Source: Chrysogorgia sp. JL179-B06
Taxonomy: Eukaryota; Cnidaria; Anthozoa; Scleralcyonacea; Chrysogorgiidae
Assembly: GCA_035772405.1 (NCBI GenBank)
Contig: JAYKKM010000418.1
Location: 820,001 to 884,000, forward strand
Reading direction: 5' to 3'
DNA length: 64,000 nt
A model generated the notes under the pieces. It was given only the letters and a program-made list of their open reading frames with translations. It searched no databases and had not been told where the DNA came from. Below, piece after piece: positions 1-12,300 of the stretch (within the stretch, counting starts at the first letter, position 1; each line of letters begins with the position of its first letter). Both the position numbers and the translations under genes were made by a program.

Positions 1-177
1 CTCCCAGTTTTTCTCGAAGAAATTCTGGATAGTTGTCGGGTAGATAACTGAGAAGAAACATTGCTCGGGACTGTCAAAACTGAATTTCGTCGAAGAGGAA
101 TTATCTGAGATGCACTCGCCTTTGAGTTTTTTGCTTAGTGCTTCGTCACTTTCACTGATACCTTTACGTTTCGACAT
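1..177 (-). CDS. RIOX2: RIOX2/MINA-like ribosomal oxygenase, exon 1 (partial)
   Basis: Reading the minus strand from an ATG at 177 gives 59 uninterrupted codons to the window edge. The protein starts MSKRKGISES, has a basic/acidic low-complexity leader, then FDSPEQCFFSVIYPTTIQNF followed by FEKNWE. This matches the start of the RIOX2 (MINA53) family, where a FDSP...LISP...FFKEFWE segment precedes the JmjC domain; the paralogue RIOX1/NO66 has a similar but less close segment. The family is Fe(II)/2-oxoglutarate dioxygenases; RIOX2 hydroxylates a histidine of a 60S ribosomal protein in the nucleolus. The JmjC catalytic residues are not in the window, so activity cannot be judged. The gene points left, in tandem with TADA2A. 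RIOX2 versus RIOX1 is the main uncertainty. Confidence 0.6.
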   Translation of the reverse strand, partial: MSKRKGISESDEALSKKLKGECISDNSSSTKFSFDSPEQCFFSVIYPTTIQNFFEKNWE

Positions 178-470
178 TTCACCGCAGAGGAGAAAGAAAA
201 ACCTGAAGAGATGGATCTTCAACAAACTAGAAAGTGACACTGAACACACGTGTAACAACAATTTAAAGAGATTTTCTACTTCCTGTCGGGTATTTCCGGT
301 ACCGTACCACGCGCACTTGAAATTCCGCGCGCGCAAAATGTTTGACAAGCACGCAACGCGCGCAAATGCAATTTCAGTGTATTGTACGCGGGCAATCACG
401 AGCGCTAAGCGCGCATATTTCGGGGCGGGGAATTCTTCCGCGCGCATTTCATAAAGATTTCTAGCTTCCA
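178..470 (-). promoter_or_regulatory. putative 5' flank/promoter of RIOX2-like gene
   Basis: The ~290 bp upstream of the RIOX2-like ATG is much richer in GC and CpG (several GCGC clusters, 310-450) than the AT-rich DNA around it, as expected for a housekeeping promoter/5'UTR. No core element is recognised. The + strand ORF across this stretch is an antisense shadow. Confidence 0.3.
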
Positions 471-1926
471 ATCCTGCGTTTATAAGGCGGAGTTTTTCGC
501 AAAAAAACAATGCTTATCCAGAGACGTAGGAAGATGTTTTTGGTTAGGGGGGCTTAAGGTCGTCGCGCCGAAAACGCGACGAACCGCTAGGGGGTTTCTG
601 GTGGGTTGCTCACGGAAACAATTGTTTTTTTTATTTTAGAGTTTAGAATAAGATACCAACCAACTCATGATACATCTGTACGTGGTCTGAAAAGGGCTCT
701 CAATCACCAATAACAAACCAAAAAATATATACAAAAAATATATACTAATTATTAGGGGGCTGAGTCCCCCATTTCAGAATTTCAGGGGGTGCATTAAGGT
801 ACTCTGTCCCAGATAAATGCTCTTGGCATATTTTTAATAAGAATTTCCAGCTACAAGTAGTCTATTAATCACATATAAACTGCAGTAGTCTTAAAAGTAT
901 ACTTATTAATAAAAAGCACCTTCAAACTCAAACCAACTTGATAAAAAACTTTAAAGAAATTATATGGACCATATATTGGCTATAAAGTTAGCAAAGCTGT
1001 GATTGGAGGGCTGGGTTCCCCCATTGTTTTACCACTGTAAGATAATAATTCCAGAAATACAAACTTTATTCCTAGCAACTTTTTATTTCTAAGCATGACA
1101 TAATGTATATTAATCAGTATTAATTAGCATATTCATTTACAGTGAATATAGATTTGATGGTAAAGTTTGTTTTTTATGTGAATTAAAGAATATTGGCAAA
1201 ATAAATCACAATTTAAAATTTTTGACTTTGTGATTATTAAACAAACAGGCTCACAAAAAGGTAATCCAAGTAAACAATGTCATCCACCATCTTGTTGTAA
1301 TATTTTGCCTAATTAACTGGGAATTTGGTGATGTCACACCAGGGGTAAACCTGATGAAACTACTCTCTGCGCAGCAGAGTTTCCGCAGAATGCTTCTCAA
1401 AATGACATTCACAAAAATTGAGTTTCAAACTTATAAAGACAAGAGGATGGCTACATAAAAATGTTGCTTTACTCTGGCTGTGACGTCACACGTATATCAA
1501 AAATACATCCAAAATGACCGACAATGATTCGGTATGCTATACAAGCATTTTTACAACCTCAAACTACTATATTCTGGCTATTTAAGTTACATACTATGAT
1601 CGAAAAGGTACATTTTTTGTCCTTTAAATATTAAACTGACTTAACATTATATAAACCAATTTAATAATTGAGGAAGTTTTGTTAGAAAATTACCAAGGAA
1701 GATATTTTCTATTGGTTTTAAACAATTAAAAACCTGGTTGTCACCAATATTTTGAAAGCTACCTTTGTTTTCAAGAGATATTTTTGTGATATAAATCCTA
1801 CAGAAGAACTGCCTCAATTATTAAATAATGAATGATAAGGTATTACCAGTGTAAAATAATTAAAGGTTCTTTGATTGTATGTGGTACTGTAACAGTACAT
1901 ATACATATGAATCATAGTTATATGAA
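471..1926. other. intergenic, no gene seen
   Basis: AT-rich DNA between the RIOX2 5' end and the TADA2A stop. I see only short low-complexity tracts and two pieces containing 'gggggctgagtcccccat'-type sequence (about 755-790 and 1008-1025), probably remnants of an interspersed repeat. The TADA2A 3'UTR should lie in the right part. Confidence 0.4.
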
Positions 1927-3234
1927 CTAATTGTCACATATTTTAATCCATTCTTGTTTCACACAAAAGTCAAACAGTTTTCTAGTTTTATTCACATCAA
2001 TTTTGATCAGTGTTCTGGCATGTGCCAGCCTCAAAGATCCCATTGATTCGTTTTCTTTGATTAATATTTCTTTGTAAGATAAGTAAGCATGAGGTAAAAG
2101 CCGCAATGCTGAACATAGCTCCCTTTCTTCACTTGTAAGTTTCCCAACACCTGGGGTTCCACTGATATCTAGCTTAGAGGCAGGTTTTCGTCCTAAGCTT
2201 GGTAGCGAGAATGGAGCAATGGTAGATGAACTTTGAGACAATACTTGTCTTTGTAACCAACTCTGACAAGCCACTTTATCCTCAAGCAAACTCAAAATAT
2301 CATTGAGCATATTACCTTTGCTCTTATGTTTCATTCTTTCCTGATGTGATAAGCGATATAATTTAATACTATCTCTTAAAGTCAGGCCAGCTTGTCGGTA
2401 ATGTTGTAGTTCACATATTTCCTGCTTTAAATAAGATTCTAACAACAAACTTTGGATAAATGTTTCATGTTCTTCAGGAGTACGAAGCTTTGCAAAAGGT
2501 TTCATTTTATCCCTAAGATCCTTTTCAACCCTGGACAAACTATGTTCACAAATCTCTGATTTCTTTACATTAATCAAGCCATAATCTCGCACAATCCTTT
2601 TTCGATAACATCGCTCCTTCACTCTTGAGAGATAAATTTCTACTGCTGCAACCTTAAGGTCTTGATCAAGGGGTGTATCTTGGGGATCAATGTTGACATC
2701 ATTAACATCAAACTCAGCAAAGTTATCATGTTCCTCATTGAAATCTCCACGACATGGCATATAACTAGCTAAGTCAGTTGCTTGGTCTTCTTGGGGTCTT
2801 GGAGGATCATCTGATGGTTCATAAGGAGTCATTCTATATTGATTGTGTATAATACTTTCTTCATTCTGATTTGGTCTTTTCATTGCTTGGTGAGGATGAT
2901 TAACATAGCAATTCATATAATGTTCTTGGCATTCTTCAGCTGTTTTGGATCTTATACGACTTGCTATATCATTCCAGTTGCCCAGGCCACACTCTGCAAC
3001 AGACTCAAGCAATGATATTTCTTCTGAAGCTCTCCAATTGTCTTCTATGATAGGAAAATCTAATGTTACCACTTCATAAGAATGGTCATTGTGATGAGAT
3101 GCTGTTTCAAATCCTTGAGCAAAGCAATTTAAACATACAATTATTCTTGATGTACATTCAGCACATTTAATATAAGGTTCTTGTAACCGAATCTGGCATC
3201 CTCGACAAACTGATTTATTTCTTAATAACGCCAT
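1927..3234 (-). CDS. TADA2A: TADA2A, transcriptional adapter ADA2a
   Basis: A single uninterrupted 435-codon ORF, close to the human length (443). Domains in order: ZZ zinc finger (about residues 8-60; CRGC, CAEC and CLNC cysteine pairs then a HHNDH histidine segment); SANT/Myb-like domain (about 66-115; NWRASEEISLLESVAECGLG, then NWNDIA); ADA2-specific middle region with YMPCRGDFNEEHDNFAEFDV (family YMPxRxDF.EE.DNxAEWD); C-terminal SWIRM (about 355-435; LLPHAYLSYKEIL, ARTLIKIDVNKTRKLFDF). ADA2a is a scaffold of the ATAC acetyltransferase complex, binding GCN5/PCAF and ADA3 in the nucleus. The start is the first ATG and matches the family N-terminus. No intron interrupts it although the neighbouring genes have many; it sits at a promoter shared with EXOSC8, so a simple retrocopy is unlikely unless it replaced the parent. 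Confidence 0.96.
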   Translation of the reverse strand: MALLRNKSVCRGCQIRLQEPYIKCAECTSRIIVCLNCFAQGFETASHHNDHSYEVVTLDFPIIEDNWRASEEISLLESVAECGLGNWNDIASRIRSKTAEECQEHYMNCYVNHPHQAMKRPNQNEESIIHNQYRMTPYEPSDDPPRPQEDQATDLASYMPCRGDFNEEHDNFAEFDVNDVNIDPQDTPLDQDLKVAAVEIYLSRVKERCYRKRIVRDYGLINVKKSEICEHSLSRVEKDLRDKMKPFAKLRTPEEHETFIQSLLLESYLKQEICELQHYRQAGLTLRDSIKLYRLSHQERMKHKSKGNMLNDILSLLEDKVACQSWLQRQVLSQSSSTIAPFSLPSLGRKPASKLDISGTPGVGKLTSEERELCSALRLLPHAYLSYKEILIKENESMGSLRLAHARTLIKIDVNKTRKLFDFCVKQEWIKICDN

Positions 3235-3348
3235 TTGAACATTAATTTAACCAAAAGCATTTTGTCAATATATTTCAAGATATCACGAGCCATGTGCTTC
3301 TGAACGGTCTGAAGTACTGGAAACTAGCAAGAAGAATCAAGTTTCAAC
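3235..3348. promoter_or_regulatory. bidirectional promoter TADA2A / EXOSC8
   Basis: Only 114 bp separate the TADA2A start codon (minus, 3234) from the EXOSC8 start codon (plus, 3349). Transcription and both 5'UTRs must begin within this stretch, or transcripts overlap. No TATA box is evident. 'caagtttcaacATGGCGGC' gives EXOSC8 a good initiation context with the common ATGGCGGC start. Confidence 0.65.
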
Positions 3349-6300
3349 ATGGCGGCAGATTTCAAGTAATAATATGGTTTTATTTGTTCAAAGTTTTGAA
3401 AGTTATTTGTGTTTTATCTTATTTCCTTATTTGTTTTCTGTTTTTATTAGAACTGCACAGCCGTTAGAGTACTATAGGAGGTTTCTGGTAAGACAATATG
3501 TTCAGTTTAGTTATAGTGTGCTTAGTAGAATAGGCAGTGATGAGTGAGCTAATGAGTCTTTATACTTCACGAGGACTGAAATCGGGATTTCCGTCGCTGA
3601 AAATGGGATCATAGTGTTACTAGGAATGGGATTATGGGGAAAATGTTAGTAATGGCACTAATGCCGTAATGGGAAACGTGACGGAATTTTAATATTACGT
3701 TGGGAAATGGGAGCTGGATTCAGGACTTTTATATATATTATTAAACAATCACTAGCCCAGACTGGAAAATTAGGCCAAATAAAATAAGCAGTGGCTATTT
3801 GTATGGTAATACCATGATCGCCTCGGATTCTTTTGTTCTCTCCGGGAATTTAATCGCTAATTTTCCTCATTGCTCATGCAAGAGGGAAATTTTGCCATTG
3901 TCTTCTAAATTTCCCTCATTCCTACGATATGCATGCGGGAAATTTAGTAGAACACAAAGGATTTCTTTGTCTACTCATTTTCCCGTGCATGTGAATGAGG
4001 GAAAATTAGAAGACAAACAAATCCTTTGTTTTCCACTAAATTTCCCGCTTGCATATCATATCCAGACGGGAATCTTATAAGACAAAGGACTCTGCCTCCA
4101 ACCACGGGCTAGATAAGGTTCTCAAAGTTTTCCTCGGCGATCATAATATTACAAACTGATACCATGACTTGTCGGGAAATTAGCGATTAAATTTCCCTTC
4201 GCCTCGGGAAGATTTGTAAAAGTCCTCGGGCTTCGCCCTCGGACTTTCACAAATCTTCCCTCGGCGGCGGGCAATTTAATCGCTAATTTCCCTCAAGTCA
4301 TGGTATTACTTATAATAATATATGCCATATGCTTACATTTTGCTATTTGTACGGTAAATATGAATGGCGGAAATAATGGCACTGGAAAAAATGGCACCGC
4401 AAAAAATGGCACCGGAAAAAATGGCCCGTTAAAAATGGCACCGGAATAATGACTTATGCGGAAAAAATGGCACCGCTAAAAAATTGTAAAATAAAGAAAC
4501 GAAAACAACAACAATTTTTTTTACGAATATGAATATTTTAATTTAGTAGTTACTCTAAATTTTCTTCTAGCAATACTAATGTTAAAATCTTAAAAATGTT
4601 AATGTTGATGGGAAATGTTAAAAAAAGTTATTAGACATCCCCAAGGCGAATGTTTCTCGCAACACGTAGGCGATGCAAAGATTCTGTAATCTCTCCTGGA
4701 GATCACGATAAACTCGTTTAGTTCTCTTCCTCGGTGGATTTCCAATTTCACCCTGAAGAACTAGGGCTGATTACACAAGTGTTCGTATTTCAGGCAGTTG
4801 ATCAACCGCCACACTGATGGATGGTCACCGTGCACATTCCAGAGGGAAGGAGGAAAACAAACTAATAATTAATGAGATGCAAAAAGTTAAATCATTTACT
4901 ATTTTTACAGTCGATCAGTAAACAGATTGAGGGGGGTGGGGGGGGGGGGGAAGAACTAGTCAAGAGTGCAATGACAGGTCCAATATTTAGGGGGATAATT
5001 GTTAAATATCTTTTTTATAAATTTAACATATATATATTTTAAATTGTTTAAACTTAGGAAGAAAAAGTTAGGCCTGATGGAAGAGATGTCATGCAGTTCA
5101 GAAATACAACAATTAATATAGGTGAAAAATACTGCTTTGTTTTAATTTAAAATATAAAAGTTCTTGAAATATTTTATATTATGCATGTACTACTCTATAA
5201 GATATTATTTTAAAGATTATTTTATAAAAAACATGTTAAATTTCATAGTTAGATTAAGTGTTACCATAGTAAATCTGATGCTCAGTGGCCTATCATGGCA
5301 TGCATGCATTGTACACAACTGTTGTGTCTACTTCAATGTGAATTATAACTGTCGGCAATTGGCTATTTACTGAACAACAATGGCTAACAGCCAACCAACT
5401 GAAACTATTTCAGCATATGGCAAAGCTGCATACAATACATGTACTTGGGTTGGAACTCTTTACAGCGAACTTTTTATCAGTTTAAAAAGCATTTATATAA
5501 TCAGTACAGAATGGCTGAATAATCTCAGCTAATGGCCGATCAACTTTTTGGAATGTCTGACTTTTGTCAGAAGCAATAAAAATTGTCATGATCCTCACTG
5601 CTGGTAGTACTTATAGCTTGTTGCCCCCAGGTGGTCAATTAGTAATACTATATGTTATGAAGGAAAAATCTGGTATCATATAATCTAGTATCATATAATC
5701 ATATTATACAGGGTTGCGAAATAACGGCTGGACAACGGACAATGTCCGGCCAAATTGAGGCGCTGTCTGGTCAAACTCTCGCCTTGCCGGTCATTTTGAC
5801 CAGTCACATGACATTAATTAAAAGAACAAAAGCACTGTTATGTTGTTTCTTTTACTATATCAATAAAAATAATGAGGTGATCGCCCGCACACTTACTGTT
5901 CACTGATAGTGTTTATGTTTAGTAGAACTGTCAATTAAATAAGATTATATTGACACAATATCAGATTGGCATTTCATTTGTGTTGACACGATACCAAGGC
6001 TGAGCATGCCGTTTTCATCTCGCACCACCACTTAGAAATGATTTTCAAATTGCTCCAGATAATTAGGTGACGGTACTTTCGCACATTTTCAGTCTTGTAT
6101 CGCGTGTAAACGCAATGGCTAATATAAGCTAAAGCGCAATGCATTTTACATGAAGGAGTTTACCGATGGCGATTACGGAATTAAGGCTGTTTTTCAGGCT
6201 TTAGCTGAATAGTTTGTCCGGTCATAAAAGCGGCATGTCCAAGCTAAAATTGACTTGGCTGGTTATCTTGACCGATGACCAGTTATTTTGTGCCCTGTTA

Positions 6301-9300
6301 TACTTTCGAGACCCAACTGGGACCATGACTAGGAAAAATACAACTTCAACGCCTTCCGGCTAGGAACCTGTGCATCTCTAGACCAGCACTATAACCGACT
6401 GAGCTACAAATGTTAACTTATTTAAATTTTATTGAGTCTATACATATAATAATAATGCAATGTAATACAGTAGCTACAAGGTTTCACCAAATGATAATCA
6501 GCTTGACCAGTGGTAACTTGTTTGTTTATTAAAACAACGTGAACCTGCAATGATGTACGCTGTATTTACATGCATGGCTTCAGAAGCATTCTCAGAGATC
6601 TTAAATATAAAATTGGGGGAATTTCCCAGCTGATATTTGAATTTCAAATTTTGAATCTGTTCCTATATACACTACTAATCCTGGCCCATAAAATCCTGTC
6701 TTAAGGCCCGTTTACACAGGTGATTTTTTATGTGATTTGTCTCTTTTTAACACATGGGATCGAATGAATTGTCTTACGAATGTATTGAACCATTTGTGCA
6801 GTTCTACTACGTCCAATACTTTAGTGAGTCATCCACTATATCCCATACGTAAGGGTCAGAAAAATCGCAGCAAAAATCGCCTGTGTAAACGAGCCTTAAC
6901 ATGCAGCTTGAGTCCCAGACGGGAATCGAACCTGCAATGTTCATGATCGCCGGTCAAACACTCTAACCATTCAGCTACCACAACGCAGATGGCAGAGCGA
7001 AGGCTACGTTGTGTACTAGTTCATACCTGTGACATACATGTACGTACTACTAAATCAGCAGTCTGGATATATGTCTATAAATCTTTTATCAAATAAGTAT
7101 TAAAGGTGACTTGGTAGTTGTTGTAGTAGTAGTTGTAGTCCTTTCTTAGCAACATTGACAGCTCGGGTGAGAGAGCTGTTACGACGATTTGGGGTTTTGA
7201 GCTAAGGTTGGAGAAGTTGATAATCCTGATGCTTTTGTACAGCTCTTCTGTTTTCTATGCCTATGTTTCTCTCTTGAACAGTTGAACTAACCATGCTTGT
7301 TGTTCATCACACTGCTTAGTATAAGTATTGGCATGCTTGGCTTTATACTTATCCTATTTGCCTTCTCTCTTTAGTTTTTTCTCTCCTTCTCTTTTGCCTT
7401 TTATGTATATGATAGACAATTAGAAACACATGGTTTTGTTGGCTTGGTAACCTGGCATAAACACAGGCAGCCTACAGGTCATTTTGGATTTCAAGATGGT
7501 GCCGTTTCTCAAATTTGGTGAAATGCGCAGACAGTGTGAGCGATGTCTTTTCATGTAAATTTGCGCAATATAAATTATTAAAATCCTATTTATTCGAGAC
7601 AGGATTATACGTTTCATTAATTTATACGCCGTGCTGAGCAGGGAGATGTGCAGATAGCAGGTTTACACAGCTTGATGATGGCGATGACCTTTGCTTACAT
7701 CTAGACTGCGGGGATGGATGTCTTGTTCATGCAGTCCGACAGGAAGGACCATAGTCATTCGATGGCCTGGAGACCTATGTTCTTCATCAACTCGAGTGCC
7801 TTGCCGTTCCGGAGGCAGAGGATAGCGTCTGCGATTTCCTCCGTTGTGATGCGGCCGGAGAAAGGACTGGTGGCGGGATGTCCGCGTTGACTCGATTGGT
7901 TTGGGCCTTTGCATCGGGGCTCGCTTCATTGCATTTCCCCGTTGACCACGAACACGGAGGCGATGGAGTTGGCGGACACGTGGCGGGTTTTACTGCTGCG
8001 ACCGGTGAGGCGGTTGATAGTTTCCCAAGCTTTCCGACTTGAGTGTGTAAAGTCGACGCTGCTGACAGTCTTTTTGCCCGCGAGCTTGCCGCTTCTCACC
8101 GAGAACCTCATGAGCATGTCACTCTTTTCCTTCTTTTCGCTGATTTCCTGCGTTTTTGTGGTCGGCGAGAGCCACTTTGTCCCAGCAGGGAATATAATTA
8201 TTCCTCCTGCCTCTGGAGATGGAAGCCTTCGTTGCGGTGGAGAGTATATAAGTGAAGCAGCGTAGGAAGTTGAATTGTCTCTTGTTCGGTCAGGGACGAT
8301 CGGCGTGAGCGAGTCGCGGAGATCGGTGAACTTCGGCCAGTTCGCGCCTTTCGGAAATTCCACCTTTTCTTGCGTTCACAGGTTGCCGATATGTCTGATG
8401 ACACGTCCTTGTTGCTAATGGACTTATGTAGCCCAGAGTAGAATGAGCGGGGGTCTTTCGCGTCGTATAGGAGGTGCAGGTCTTGCATTTTCATCATCAT
8501 CATAATTTGCCGCACCGAATTATCTATTTTTGGCTGAACCTTTCGATGCGTTACCAAATCGCATCTCCAGTTCTTGGCATATCTCCTTTTGCTGCTGCAT
8601 AAGTCTGAGCATTTGACCTATATCAATTCCACCAAGGTCATTTGCATATCTCCTCAGGCTGTCTCCACCAGACCCGCGCTCGTTTGTTATAAACATCGTT
8701 ATTTTCTGCCAGGAATCGTTTCTCATTCTAGTCACGTGGCTAGCGTACTGAAGCTGCTGTCGCTTGATGAACTCGCGCATCGTAGGCACCCCAGCAATCT
8801 CGAACAGCTTCTCGTTGGAAATTTTCAGCGCATAATCCGATTCGTCGTCCGAGTTCTTCCTTGCATACCCTCCACGGACCATGTTCCTCACCATTCGGTT
8901 CCAGACAACAGAGAGCCGCTGGATTTGTACCTCAGAAAGTTGCCAACTTTGCACCGCATATACAGTATAAGCCGGGAACGCACTAGGCACGTCAGCAGGA
9001 TCATGCGGGCTCGAAGGCTCACACGTTGGTCTTGAAGGACGTGTTTGTGTTTGTTGTAGGCGCTGTAGGCGGCACCGATTTGGACGTTAAGAAAGTAGTC
9101 GCGGTTGTGGGTGTGGATGTTGTGCCCCAGGTAGCGGAAGTGATCGGCTTGCTCGATGGGCTCGTCACCGATCCTGAAGTCGTACTTGGTGTCGTCGCCC
9201 CAGACCAGCAGCTTGGTCTTATCCACTGCAATTATGAGGCCGTACTCTTCGAATACCTCTAGGATCGTCTCCATGTAGCTCTGGAGTCGCGCATAGTCAT

Positions 9301-12300
9301 CCTCTAGAAGTATCAAATCGTCTGCATAGAGCATTTTGAGCGAGTGGGTGTAGCCAGCGAGTGGACCGGTGGGACGTAGGTGTCTGGGGCTTGCCTCGGA
9401 GCGGATGTTGAATTTGATTTTGAGCCCTGGATTTTTGAATTTTTCATGGATTCTGCGATCGATCACGGAGAGCACAAAATCAAAAAAGAGACAGAATAAC
9501 AGCGGGCTTTCCTCGCAGCCTTGGCGGACGCCGCTGAATATCGGAAAGCTAATATCACCATTCTTCATCTTCGCCCAGGTGTCCTTATAGTACTCCTCAA
9601 AAATCCCCACAAGCTTAGGTGCTTTCAGCTGCCTCCAAAATTTTCATTAAAACCCCGCGATCCACCAAATCAAACGCTCCCCTCAAATCCAAAAACAAAG
9701 CGTATCCGCATTTGGTCTTCATTTTCACGCGATTGAAGCACGATATTGCGTCCGTACACCCAGAGTTACTCCTGAACCCGAACTGGCACTTTCCAAGTAG
9801 AGCATGGTACCTTGCTCTCATCCTCTGCACCCCTAGCTTCGTCAGGATCTTACCTACCCCCGGTATAATCGAGATTGGCCGGTAGTTTTTAGCGAGGAAA
9901 GGGTCGAATTTTTTGTAGATCGCATTGATAGTACAGTTTCTCCAGGTGGCGGGTAGGGTGCTAGTGGCGTTCCATAGTATCAGGATGAGCTTGAGCAGGA
10001 GGTCGATGAAGCTTTTCTCGGTACTGCCGTATTTAATTTGTTCGTTGAATACCCCGTCGTCGTTGCGGCATCGGCCGTTACGAAATCGCTTTATTGTAGC
10101 CTCAAGTTCGGAGGCTGTCGGTGGTGACTCGTCAATTTTCGGGAGTTCATCGGGCGAGATAGGGCTAGAGAGCGGCAATAGGGACGGGAGTTCGGTATTT
10201 TGGAGCTCTTGGGGAATGGGGAGTTCCCGGTCGCGAAAATGCGTTGTAAAATGGTCCACAAATTTGGCCTCAGTGCACTTGATTTCGGCTTTGACGGGGT
10301 TGAGGGGGCCCTCAAGCTCTTTAGTCCTGCGAAAAAATTCCTCTGCTTTCCTGGTCTCATGATGTACGTTCAGTTCCGCCGCCCGCTTGATATAGAACTC
10401 GTTCTTCAGCCTTCTGGATAGTCGATCTCGTTCTCTGAGAAGAGCTTTCCGCTGGGTTGGATCACAGGCAACTCGAATTCTTGCATGCAGCTGCTCGTAC
10501 TCCGGCGTCACCCATTCAAATATATGATTGCTTTTCGATTTTTCAAGGATGGAAGCTGACGTCGCATCGGCAATCTTCCGAATAATTTCCTGACATAGCT
10601 CGTTCGGATCATCGCTTGTCCCATCGCCTTCGCAGCATTCCTCCAATTTATCCGCGTACCTTTTACAGGACCACACTCCCCAGCAGGCGCACATCGGGCA
10701 CTTTTTCTCTGCATTTGAGTTTCTTTGTCTGTGATTTTCGCATCCAACGAGTCGGCATTTTCGCTCGAAAAAGGACCATTCTGTGATCTGAGCTGATCGG
10801 CGGGGTAAAGCTGCGGCAGTGCTTGGCATGCGCAAAGGTATACTTGTGAAGTAGTATATAGTCGAGGCGCCGCGTATACTTCAGATTCGATTCAAAAGTG
10901 TAGCGATGGCACGACTTTTTGGTCAGGAATTTGGTGTTCGCAATGTATAACCGTTGGCCCATTGCTAGTCGAAGTAGTTGGTGCCCGTTGTAGCTCGTTT
11001 TCGCTGATCTTTCATGGCAAGAACGGCTATTTTCGCGACCGAGCCAGGGGCTGGCAACTTGAGTCTCATATTCCTCCACGATAGTAGCGTTGAAGTCTCC
11101 GCCTACAGCTATCCGGAGCTTCCGCCGCTGTAGGGCACCCCAAAAGTGAGATTTGCTATCATCACTGTAGCTCTCATCTGGAGCGTAGCATGAGATGATT
11201 TGAAAGCATAGGCCCGATATAGCCACCCGACAACTCAAAATCCGTCCAGGAACAACTTCGACAGTTTCCTCGACCTGACTCCGCGGAGAAAAAAGTATAC
11301 CGACGCCCGCATTGGATTTCTTCGAGAAACCGCTGTTGATGAATTTCCAGCGACTGAATCGGCCAGGTAGTTGCGAGGTTTGCATTCCGCTGCGCTTCGT
11401 TTCTTGCAGGCAGATGAAGTCGTTGCCAAATTTCTCGCACTGGATTGCTAGGTTAACCAATTTGAGCTCGTCTTTGAGTGTTCTTGCGTTCAGACTGGCA
11501 CCCTTGAGTGTCCAATTATTTTGCTTCGTCGCCTTGGGCGTGAAACACGTTGGAGCAGCTGATTTCTGTATACTGTCCATTTTACACTGTATACTATACA
11601 TCGAAGAGCTGGTTTTCGTTGCCATTCTTTTTTTGTAAAACAATGCTGTGGCGTTGGTAGACGCCAGGAAGAAAGATAACTTCACTTGTCGAGTGGGTTA
11701 TTCCGCGCCAGATACTAACCTGGTATTTGGGTACTGGTATTTGATACTAACCTGGTATTTGCCCGCGGGCAAATGAGATGGTAAATCCGTTGTCGTTTGT
11801 GTCCCGCTAACCCCAGCTGGTGCTTTTCCTATTGAAGTCGCCGCAGGTGGGTGATTTGGTGCCCACCTCGATGACGTTACATTCGATCGAGCTTTTTTCA
11901 GGTGATTTGGAGGAATGTTTGGCGCTGATCCCGTCACGCATATATATTACGCGATCATAAACGCGATGTTTATCGTGGATGGAATCCCTATAGATGGCGA
12001 CCACCATCTAGGGAATCAACGTGATGACCACCCTGAGACTTGATTTACATCTTGTTTGTTCGTTGTTGATGTCTTTCCTTGTGTTAATAACCACCCGTCA
12101 GATTACTTTGTCGCACTTGTGGATCACATTTGGTGTATTGCTCTACCTTAGCTGTATCGCCGACCATCAGTATGGAATTTTTCATATCAAGTCGCAGACG
12201 CTGCTTTGGGGAGGTACGACTCGTACGAGCACAAAGAACGTGGCTACTTTCGTAGGCTAATGTAGCAGTAGCAAGTTCTTGGACAAAGGATAGCCACACA

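Noticed and set aside
110..454. 114-codon + strand ORF at the left edge
   Set aside because: Antisense to the RIOX2-like exon 1 and its CpG-rich flank; the translation has no gene-like features.
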